In this document: one piece after another, positions 44,344 through 54,000 of the stretch | Layout of the letters: the number at the start of each line of letters is the position of its first letter | Numbering within the stretch: the first letter of the stretch is position 1 | From: Cytophagales bacterium | GTDB taxonomy: Bacteria; Bacteroidota; Bacteroidia; Cytophagales; Flammeovirgaceae | Assembly: GCA_025056215.1 (NCBI GenBank) | Contig: JANWWC010000001.1 | Span: 124,001 to 188,000 of the forward strand | Reading direction: 5' to 3' | DNA: 64,000 nucleotides | Notes under the pieces: model-generated | Database searches by the model: none | What the model saw: only the letters and a program-made list of their open reading frames with translations | Told to the model about the DNA's origin: nothing | Translations under genes and position numbers: made by a program

Positions 44344-45318
44344 ATGCAACCTGTTCTAATTGAAGGTTCTACGCTCTCTAAGTCTATTTATCATTGTACT
44401 CATGTACCTGCTGAAACATGGATAAAATATGCGCAGGCACTATTGAGTTTAGCCCATATGGGAAGAACTCCTAGTTTACAGGAAATAGATTGGTTTCAAA
44501 ATGAATGGATTTCTACGATAGATCCTTCTCATAATCAAGCTTTTGCAGAGGCCATTGCACAATTATCTCCTCTTTCAGATATTTCTTCACTTCTTCCGCA
44601 GATTGTGTTTCCGACGCAACTCGACGTAAAAAGAGTACTTCTTTTTGATAATATTCGCATGATTCGACAAAACCCAAATTATCACAAAATTGAAAAAGAG
44701 AATCTTCAGACGATTTCTAAGTATTTGCAAATTCCTATGTATTTGGCGAAAACAATAGATGGCATAGTAAGTACAGAATTTTCTTTGAGGAGTTTAAAGC
44801 GCTCTATTTTTGAGTTTGATAGCAATCATGCTTTGAAGTTGAATCCTGGAGAGAAGGCTCTTGGGTTTGCAGTGCGCGAAACTCTCGGAATTTTTAGTAT
44901 GACGGAAGAAATGCAGTATTATTATGGTTGCGCTCTGATGGTCATAGCAGGTTCTGACGGATTAGTTTCAGAAGCTGAGCGAAATTGGTTTATTAAAACC
45001 TTAGTGCGCGACGCTCAATTTTCTGATGAAGTAGTTGAAAAAATTAAAAATTTTAATTACATTGGAGTAAATTTATTTCAGTATCTTGAAAAATTTTCTA
45101 CTTACAAAAGTGTAAACATTGCTCGCACTTTGCTCTATAATGCTATTAAAATGGCAATGGCAGACGGCGACTATGCAGATGAAGAAAAAAATGCTGTTGC
45201 AAAGAGTGGAAAGCTTTTAAATATTCCTTCGCACATTGTCCATACCATGGAATATTTAATTAGCACGGAATTAAGCTTGGAACGGATGCGAAAAACAATT
45301 TTTCAAATTAAAGACTAA
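44344..45318 (+). CDS. Tandem TerB-like helical protein
   Basis: 324 residues, all alpha-helical. The C-terminal half has MVIAGSDGLVSEAERNWF (about 199-216) and MAMADGDYADEEKNAVAKSG, both typical of TerB/DjlA-type domains with acidic metal-binding-like turns. The N-terminal half appears to be a diverged copy: IVSTEFSLRSLKRSIFEFD (about 141-159) closely parallels LISTELSLERMRKTIFQIK at the C-terminus, preceded in both by a helix. No signal peptide. TerB domains occur in tellurite/stress systems and in membrane or DNA-associated complexes; function here is unknown. The next gene starts 3 bases later, so they form an operon. Confidence 0.65.
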   Translation: MQPVLIEGSTLSKSIYHCTHVPAETWIKYAQALLSLAHMGRTPSLQEIDWFQNEWISTIDPSHNQAFAEAIAQLSPLSDISSLLPQIVFPTQLDVKRVLLFDNIRMIRQNPNYHKIEKENLQTISKYLQIPMYLAKTIDGIVSTEFSLRSLKRSIFEFDSNHALKLNPGEKALGFAVRETLGIFSMTEEMQYYYGCALMVIAGSDGLVSEAERNWFIKTLVRDAQFSDEVVEKIKNFNYIGVNLFQYLEKFSTYKSVNIARTLLYNAIKMAMADGDYADEEKNAVAKSGKLLNIPSHIVHTMEYLISTELSLERMRKTIFQIKD

Positions 45319-45321
45319 GCT

Positions 45322-46266
45322 ATGAAAGAAATCAAAATATGCTGTTTTTTAATTAGCTTGTGTGGTACAGCAGTTGCACAAAGAATTCCTTTCTTAGAGC
45401 CTAAACAGAGAGATTTACCTATCAAGCCCGGTGAAGAACGAATTCTCGACAAAGCGAACAAAGATAGCTTAGATGAAAAATTTTCATCGTGGGAACGCCC
45501 TACGATAGAACTAAATCCAGCCAAAGAAAAAGAAAAAAAACAACGCAAAACAAAAGAGAGAAAAAATGTATTCTATGACCTTAAAACCAGGAAATTATTT
45601 GTTCGCGAAGGCAAAGGCAAGAAAATAAAATATATTGAGTTTCATGTTCTCAAGAAATACCAAGCGCCTAATCCTTACATTCATGATAAATATTATTTCG
45701 ATTTAAAGACACGGCAAATCGAAGTATCTCAAAATGTGTACAAGCCTGAAGATAAAAAAATGGTCTTGCACGGTCCTTACATCGTTCGCCAAAATGGGTT
45801 AACTATTGAACAAGGATATTTTTATATTGGAGGGCAGCATGGAAGGTGGGAATATTATGAGTATCCTTTAACGCGCGTTGTTACGAAAGATACTTCTTAT
45901 ACAGCTAATGTAATGCTTTTGCGCGATAAAAAATATTTCTACAAAGGGTTTCCGCGTGATGCTGAAATTACTTACTACGACGCGCAAAAAACAAAAGTCC
46001 AAGAAGTAAATCCTATTCAGCATGGATTTCGAGATGGTATTTATCTTTCGTATTATCCGAGTGGAAATTTAAAAGAAAAAGGAAAATATCAAGATGGTGA
46101 ACGCGTAGGAAAATGGTACGAATACTACGATGCTCCTCCTCCTAAAAACAAAAAAAGAGAATTGCAGTATTGTAAAAACCCTTTTGATGAAAATTGTGGC
46201 GCTCCTGTAGTCCTTCGAGCTTGGGACGAAAAAGGCAGAAAAATTCAAGATAGTGCAGAAAAATAA
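45322..46266 (+). CDS. YwqK/MORN-type secreted protein
   Basis: 314 residues with a signal peptide (MKEIKICCFLISLCGTAVAQ). The C-terminal half has YwqK-type MORN-like repeats: GPYIVRQNGLTIEQGYFYIGGQHGRWEYYE, then HGFRDGIYLSYYPSGNLKEKGKYQDGERVGKWYEYYD, cited here by their GRWEYYE and GKWYEYY cores. The N-terminal region is Lys-rich and charged. Annotation pipelines call this family a toxin-antitoxin YwqK antitoxin, but in Bacteroidetes it usually appears in exported proteins with no toxin, and none is seen here. Role unknown. Confidence 0.72.
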   Translation: MKEIKICCFLISLCGTAVAQRIPFLEPKQRDLPIKPGEERILDKANKDSLDEKFSSWERPTIELNPAKEKEKKQRKTKERKNVFYDLKTRKLFVREGKGKKIKYIEFHVLKKYQAPNPYIHDKYYFDLKTRQIEVSQNVYKPEDKKMVLHGPYIVRQNGLTIEQGYFYIGGQHGRWEYYEYPLTRVVTKDTSYTANVMLLRDKKYFYKGFPRDAEITYYDAQKTKVQEVNPIQHGFRDGIYLSYYPSGNLKEKGKYQDGERVGKWYEYYDAPPPKNKKRELQYCKNPFDENCGAPVVLRAWDEKGRKIQDSAEK

Positions 46267-46355
46267 CAAAATCTATTTGATGCGAAATTTTGTCTTGCAA
46301 ATCATGCAAGAAGAAAATCGTTTTGTAAACTTGCAGTATTAAGAAACTGTTATAT

Positions 46356-46946
46356 ATGCGTTTCATTTTTCTATTGTGGGGAAGTTTTATGGTTGTAGGT
46401 TGTTCTTTTGAGGAGGAAACTTATTTGCCTAAAAAGCGAGGCTACCACCGAATAGAACTGCCCGCTCATGAATATCAGCTCTTCGATTCAGCGAGAGTGC
46501 CCTTTTCATTTGAATATTCTAAGCATTCTGTTATCATGCCCGATCGTTCATTTATGACAGAACCTTTTTGGTACGAAATTTTGTATCCCAAGTTTTCAGC
46601 GCAAATCAGTATCGCATATAAGCATATTGTCCATCCTGATACACTTCCTATGTATTTTAATACTTCTTCAAAGCTTACTCACAAGCATCATATCAAAGCT
46701 ACTGCTATTGAAGAATACTTCACACAAACTCCTTTCGGATATGCGGCCATTATAGCAGAATTGGAAGGGGATGTACCGAGTACATTTCAATGGTTTGTAA
46801 CAGATTCTTCTAAACATTTTCTTCGCGCTGCACTTTATTTTCCGTCTAATACTCGCAACGATTCTTTAGCGCCTGTTATAGAATTTGTTAAACAAGATAT
46901 GATGCACTTGCTCAATACAGTACAATGGAAAACCAAGAAAAAATAA
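46356..46946 (+). CDS. gldD: Gliding motility lipoprotein GldD
   Basis: 196 residues. The N-terminus FIFLLWGSFMVVGC is a lipoprotein signal with the Cys near residue 16. The diagnostic block LPKKRGYHRIELPAHEYQLFD follows (family pattern YxPKPRGYxRIxLPxxxY), then FSFEYSKHSVI and FWYEILYPKFSAQISIAYK. GldD is one of the lipoproteins needed for gliding and for T9SS function in Flavobacterium; its mechanism is unclear. The last 22 bases overlap the start of the tryptophan 2,3-dioxygenase gene. It lies away from other gld genes here. Confidence 0.9.
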   Translation: MRFIFLLWGSFMVVGCSFEEETYLPKKRGYHRIELPAHEYQLFDSARVPFSFEYSKHSVIMPDRSFMTEPFWYEILYPKFSAQISIAYKHIVHPDTLPMYFNTSSKLTHKHHIKATAIEEYFTQTPFGYAAIIAELEGDVPSTFQWFVTDSSKHFLRAALYFPSNTRNDSLAPVIEFVKQDMMHLLNTVQWKTKKK

Positions 46947-47896
46947 ATCTCTACGAAAAATTTGATGAAACCACACTCGAAAAATTACTACTGCTCTCTC
47001 AGAAATATGAAGCAGTAGGGCAAGATTTAAAAACTCATTTAGAAGGAATGTTATATGCCAATCATCTCACATATTGGCACTACATCAATCTCGATGCTTT
47101 GTTGAGCTTGCAAATTCCGCGCACGTCGTTTCCTGATGAAATGGTTTTTATAGTATATCATCAAATCACAGAGCTTTATTTTAAGCTTATTATCAACGAT
47201 ATACAACAAATTTGCCAAAAAGAAGATTCATGCGATGCGCAGCTTTATCTAAGAAACCTAAAGCGTGTAAACGGATATTTGCGCAATTTGATTAGCTCTT
47301 TTGATGTGGTAATGGCAAATATGGATAAAGAGCAGTTCTTAAAATTTCGGTTAGCTCTTGTTCCTGCAAGTGGCTTTCAATCGGTACAGTATCGAATTAT
47401 TGAGATTCTTTCTACTGATTTTAAGAACTTAGTAGCTCCCGTGCATCGTCCTTTCATCACTCGCGACACTACCATTGAAGAAATGTTTCCCAAAGTGTAC
47501 TGGAAACAAGGTGCTATCGAAAAAGAAACTGGCAAAAAGACGCTTACGCTCGAAATGTTTGAAGAAAAATATGGAAAAATTTTGCTCTACACAGCGCGCG
47601 AATATCGGAATAAAAATTTATTAATTCTATTTGAAAACTTTATCAAAGAAAAATCACCTTTAGAAAAAGAAATCGTAGAGCAAATGCGTTTGTTCGATAC
47701 TCTTATGAATGTAGATTGGCCACTCGTACATTATCGGTCTGCTGTGAAATATTTAAAAAAGAAGGAAGAAACTACTACTATTCCTTCCACAGGCGGCACA
47801 AATTGGCAAAAGTATCTTCCTCCTCGCTATCAACTTAATATCTTTTTTCCTGAACTGTGGTCTGATGAAGAACTCAAGAATTGGGGGAAGGGCTAA
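46925..47896 (+). CDS. kynA: Tryptophan 2,3-dioxygenase
   Basis: Heme enzyme that opens the indole ring of L-tryptophan to N-formylkynurenine. 323 residues. Distal-site His H79 is in FIVYHQITELYFK, the proximal heme-ligand His is H269 in WPLVHYRSAVKYL, and SGFQSVQYRIIE (with the substrate-contacting Arg) and STGG (288-291) are conserved. The N-terminal block YANHLTYWHYINLDALLSLQ matches the family. Length is slightly above the 280-residue bacterial type, partly from a longer N-terminus. It starts inside gldD and is probably translationally coupled to it; no other kynurenine gene is nearby. Confidence 0.92.
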   Translation: MENQEKINLYEKFDETTLEKLLLLSQKYEAVGQDLKTHLEGMLYANHLTYWHYINLDALLSLQIPRTSFPDEMVFIVYHQITELYFKLIINDIQQICQKEDSCDAQLYLRNLKRVNGYLRNLISSFDVVMANMDKEQFLKFRLALVPASGFQSVQYRIIEILSTDFKNLVAPVHRPFITRDTTIEEMFPKVYWKQGAIEKETGKKTLTLEMFEEKYGKILLYTAREYRNKNLLILFENFIKEKSPLEKEIVEQMRLFDTLMNVDWPLVHYRSAVKYLKKKEETTTIPSTGGTNWQKYLPPRYQLNIFFPELWSDEELKNWGKG

Positions 47897-48049
47897 AAAA
47901 AATTATTTTTCTGTTTACGATTTCGTAACTCGTTTTCTTTTTAAAATCTTCTAAAAAAGCTAAACTTTGTAAGGAATTTGGATATGCGAGAGTACGTCTT
48001 AAAACAAAGTACACTCAAAAGAATTTCCCAAAATTAAACTCTTTTGCGC

Positions 48050-51000
48050 ATGAAAACATTTTTACTTTGTCTACTGATACTATGTTCACTTACATCTTTC
48101 GCTCAAACTAATCCTACTCCTCAAGCAATTCCTTACACGCAAGATTTTTCTTCTTTAACGCATAGCTCTACTACTTACCCAGCGGGGTGGCAAGGTCATA
48201 CAATTTCAACGTCTCCAGGTGCTTCCTATAATACAACTGGACCTACGAGTGATAGGTCTTTAGTACAGAATGCGACAGCAGCTGATAATGTAGGAAACGT
48301 CTACAACTACAATGGTAAAATCGGATTTTTGAATACTGGCTCTCTCGATTTAACTCTCACTTTGGCTATTAATACCTCCAACGCTTACAATATTGAAGTA
48401 CAATACGATATCATGACTATTAGAAATCCTTATGATGGGAGTTCTAATACTCGCATCAATGAAGTAAGTTTACAATATCGGGTGGGAGTTACCGGCGCAT
48501 GGACCACCCTCACAGGGCAAGAGTATCAAAACAATACCACTCCTCAAACCAGCGGAACTACGCCACAGAAACTTGAAACTAAATCTGTAATCTTGCCAAG
48601 CGCTTGTAATAATCAGCCAGTAGTTCAACTGAGATGGGCTTCTCGCCAAGTTTCAGGAACTGGAGCAAGACCCAGTTTTGCGGTTGATAATATAGATATC
48701 CGACCACTTAATAAGTTTTGGGATGTTTCTGCTGGAGCAGGAAACGGAGTAGGAGGTACTGGCACGTGGGGAACTACTTTTTCTTTTCATGACAACGGAA
48801 GTGCTACTCTTACTACAGCGTCTGCTACAGATTCTGTTATCTTTCAAGGCAGCAGTGGAACTGTTACCCTAAATGCTAATCAAACTGTTGCAGGAATGCG
48901 TGTGAACGCTTCAGGATACTCTATCGCTACATCTGGCGGAGATAGAACTCTCACTGGCGGAATAAACCTCATGAGCAATAATCTTACTCTTGCTCCTGCT
49001 GCGGCTACAACGCTAACACTTCCGAGTGTAATTTCGGGAAACGGAAGCCTTACCCAAAATGGGGCGGGCACAACAGTGTTGGGGGGAGCCAACACCTATA
49101 CAGGCGGAACTACTATTTCTAACGGCATTCTTTCTATTAGTGCCGACAACAATTTGGGCGCTTCGGGCAGTAATGTTACAATCAACAATGCTACACTCGC
49201 CACTACAGCAACGTTTAGCAGTCCAAAAGTCTTTACACTCAACCATGCAAATTCCACTATTGATGTAGCATCGGGAACAACTTTTACTATTACCTCTACC
49301 AATGGCTTGACGGGCTCAGGTGGACTTATCAAAACGGGCGCTGGAACGCTTAAACTCGACCAAACTAATAATTATACAGGAAAAACAATCATCAACGGTG
49401 GAACAATTAATGCAGCAGGCGAAGGAAGATTTGGAACCAATCCCGGAAGCTTTGTTCCTGATCAAATTACTTTAAATGGAGGAACAATTCAAGCAACAGA
49501 TGGAAATATCACTTTTGATTCTAACAGAGGAATTACGCTCGGTGCAAGTGGTGGCACATTCGATGTAGGAGCTACCAGAACCATTACAGCAAGAAACGTG
49601 ATTACAGGAACAGGAGACCTTACTAAAACAGGTGATGGCGTTTTGGTATTCGATGTGCTAAGTACAGGTACTCATACTTACACAGGCGCTACTATTATCA
49701 ATGCAGGAACTTTAAGACTAGGAAACAGCCACGATATTCCCAACAACAGCAATATGGTGTTAAATGGTGGGACATTCTCCACTGGCAGTGGTGTTGGATA
49801 TAGCGATTCACTTGGGACGTTACAGCTACTTGAAAACTCTACAATTGCTTTAGGAACAGGCTCTCACACAATTGTATTTGCTGCTAGCAATGCCGTCTCT
49901 TGGACCTCTGGTAAAACTATTACTATTACAGGGTGGACAGGCACTGCAGGTAGTGCAGGAACTGCAGGAAGAATTTTTGTAGGAAACTCTTCCTCTGGAT
50001 TAACTACTGCTCAACTCTCACAAATCAATTTTTCAGGCTTTGGGTCAGGTGCAGAAATTTTAAGTACGGGCGAAGTTGTTCCAGCTTCTCCTCCCACACG
50101 TCTCAAAATTACGGCTATTGATTTTGTAAGTCCTGTTTCTGCGCTTACAGCAGGACAGCCTTTTCGCATTACTGTGCAATCGCAAGATAATGCGGGAATT
50201 CCTAAAAATGTTACTTCAAACACAGATGTACAAATTGCTAAAGTAATTGGAGATGGAAACCTTTCAGGTACACTAACAGGAACTATTCCGAGTGGCTCTA
50301 ATACAGTAATTATTTCAGGCGTATTGTATTCTGAGGCTGATACAGCTCGTTTTCGAGTATTTCGCACATCAGGAATGACGTTGAGCCCCGATACATCTAC
50401 TACTCAGCGCTTTTTCGGGCTTTCTGAAATTATTCTTCCTCAGTTTATACAGGGTCTCGATGGAACTAACAACAATCGCATTCCTACGGCTTATTACGTA
50501 AAATTCTTCGGTTTAAATCCTAACAGAACGCACCGCGTGATTAATCAAGTAATTGTATCGAGTGATGGAATTACTACTGATGGAGCAGGAAACTGCATCT
50601 TTGTAGATGGCTCTGGCAATTTTTCGCGCACATCAAGCCCCTCTTTAAGTACAGCAGGTTCTCATTTTTCCTTTACAACAAACTCGTTCGGCGAATACTC
50701 AGGTTGGTTTATTACTGAACCTACAGGCAACACCCGGTTCGCTCCTAACAACAACATTTATATTCGCTTTATAATAGACACATCGAACAACGGAGTTGCA
50801 GATATTCGCCTTACTACATCAGGCTCTTTGAATGTACTCAATTTTAGTACCTCTACTGGAGCGGGCAACGGTTCCGGAATTAGAAGTACTTCCATGGGAA
50901 CACCCAAAAATTTCGTAAGCGTGTTTGACAATACATCAGGCAGCGGACGACCTATTGCTTGTACTTACTTAGAAAGTAACGGATTAGATGAGCCTGATGC

Positions 51001-54000
51001 TAACTATGTTGATTTTCATGATACGCATGTAGATGGTACAAACGGAGCGTGGGGAATTATTTTTCCCAACGATAATTCAAATGGAGTAAGAAGAATCGAA
51101 CAACGCTCTCGAACCGATGGAAGTTTAGTAGGATGTGCTTACACTAGTAACAACGGAGTTTGGGGAAGTGTCAATACTACTGATAACACAGGCTCCACAG
51201 CAATGGTAATTACAGACGGCTATTTGGTATGTGCTCCTGAAATTAATGTAAAACAAAACAATACCGATTACGCTTCAGGTAGCACTTTTGCATACGGGCA
51301 ACGCCTATTGGCTAACAACCACGATATGACATTCGTAATTCAAAACTTAGGAGGAGCCAACTTGACAATTACCAGTACTACAGTTTCAGGAACTGGTTTT
51401 AGTTTGGTCAGTTCTCCGGCTTCTCCAGTCGCTCCAGGAGATTCTGCTACTTTCGTTGTTCGATTTACTCCAGCCACATCGGGAAGTTATACAGGAACGC
51501 TTACTATTAATAATAATGATTTTAATGAAGGTACTTATACTATCAATCTTACAGGATTGTGTACACCTGAAATCAACGTACAAGAAAGCGGCTCAGATAT
51601 TCCTGATAATACAGGAAGTGTGAACTTTGGAAGCGTTTCTACTAATTCTTATGCTGAAAAAACGTTTCTTATCCAGAATTTAGGAGGCGCCCCTATGAGT
51701 TTGAGTTATCCGAGTTTCACAGGTTCTAATCCTTCTGATTTTACTTTGCAAGGAGAATTTCCTGAAGATATCGCTCCTTTCTCGACAGGCTCTTTTATAT
51801 TGAGATTCACTCCTGGCGCAACAGGAGCACGCAGCGCTAACATTTCTTTTACTAACAACGATTCAGACGAAAATCCGTACAACTTTGCTCTCAATGGAAC
51901 AGGAGTAACTCCGCCTTCTGTGAGTATTACAGCTAACGATCCTACTCCATCGTTGGAATTGCCATTAGGCTCTATGAACAACGTTCTGTATAGAATCAAG
52001 GTAAAAAGTACGGGCACATCAGCTACTATCAACGCTATTACTGTTACTACGTTAGGAAGTTACAATATTAATGATGTAACTGCTTTTCGTCTTTGGTATT
52101 CCGCGGATAGCGTCTTCAACGCTTCATCTGATGAGTCATTAGGCGCTTCGTTTACGTCTGCTACTGCTATTTCTAATTATGTAGATGGCTTTACGAAAGT
52201 AATTGCGGCGGGCGACTCTGCTTATTTCTTCGTTACTGCCAATATTAGTATCAATCAGAGTGCAGCAGGAAAAACTGTAGGTGCTAAAATTAACGTAAAA
52301 GAGCATGTTCATTTCGTAGGAACACCTAACTGGGGAACTATTAGCATTGTAAGCGGCGCCGCTCATAATATCGTCTCCCCCTCTGTGCGCTTTAATATTG
52401 CAGAATCGTCCATTAGCGAAGGAACAGGTGTGGGAACAACTACTTATAATATCGCTTTGCGCTTATTTGGAAATATTCCAACTAACCAAGATATTACTTT
52501 TGCTATTAGTGGAACAGCTACTTGGGGAGGTTCGAACGATTTCACATTCGGAACTCTTGGAAGTGGATTTACTAAAATTACTGAAAACGCATCTACTCTT
52601 GTAATTAGAACACCTTTGAGTTCTATTAGTACACCTTTTACCCTGAATATTCCCGTGAATATTCTGCGCGATGCTATTGATGAAAACAACGAAACGGTGG
52701 TTCTCACTATTACAAATGCTGGACCCATCCATATCGACAATAACAATAAGATTTTTACTCTCACTATTCATGATGATGACGAGCCTTCTGTGATCAGCAT
52801 GCGTTCACCTCTCCAAATCATGGGAGAATCGGGCTCAACAGCTCAAAGAACTTATACTGTATATATGGACATAGTACCAGCTACGCCATTAGCTTCTACT
52901 ATCAAAATAAAAGTTACCAATCATGCAGGCGCTACCTATGGAGGAACTCACCCTAACGATTATATCACTTCGCCTGCTGTAGTGTCTGATACGATTACGG
53001 TGAATGCGAGCGTAAATGCTGCAAGCGTTTCATTTACAGTAACTGTTACAGAGGATGCATTAGGTCTCAACGAATCTCCTGATAGTGTGACTTTCGAAAT
53101 TGTGAGTGCTACTAACGGCATTTTAATTAATAATACTCAAAAACGCCACAGACTCGAAATTGTAGACGGCGCTTTTCTTGATGTAGGAGATTTCCTAATA
53201 TTAGGCGTAAATGCAAACGATAATGGTTGTAGTGGGCAACCAGATGACTACATTAGCTTTGTGTGTTTTAAAGATATCACTGTAGGAACAAGTATAGACC
53301 TTACAGACAATGGCTATGACAGATTAGACAATGGCAAATGGGGAAATAGTGAAGGTACTTTCCGATTTACTCGTACTACATCAACTATTCCAGCAAATAC
53401 AATTATTAAAATCAAATTGCCTAATACAGGAACTCCTTCTGGTGTTTCTCCAGATAACAATTGGAGCGTTACAAACCTAAACTTTGGAACCACTAGTTTT
53501 AATATGAACAGTGGAGGAGATCAAGTCTACTTTATGCAAGGCGGAACTTGGAATAGTGGTACATCTCTTGGTAGCCATGATGCTGAATACGTAGGCGGAA
53601 GGATTCTTTTTGGGTTTTCTTCCTCAGGTTCTTGGTGTACATCTAACTGTAATTCTTCTCAAAAATCGAAGCTATATCCCAATTTAGAGTGTTTTAACAT
53701 AGCTCCATCAGTTGCTACCGATTTTAGCTCTATCTCATCTTCGGTACTGACTACTCCTAAAACTAAAAGAGAGTGGGTGTTAGCAGTTGGCAATTCTTCT
53801 AATTGGGTGAATCGAGGCAATTGTTCTAACTACAATGCTAACGAACCTTCCGGAACTATTACAGTCAATCCTGGCGGATTTGAAAAGGGGCTATGGGTAG
53901 GGAGCGCCTCAACAGATTGGTATAACTGTGCAAATTGGCAAAGTTTATCAATCCCAGAACTTACAGACAACGTAATAATTCCTTCTTCTGCATCAAATCA

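Noticed and set aside
45322-46266. Toxin-antitoxin system suggested by the YwqK family name
   Set aside because: No toxin gene is adjacent and the protein has a signal peptide and MORN-like repeats; the name is a pipeline artefact of the family.
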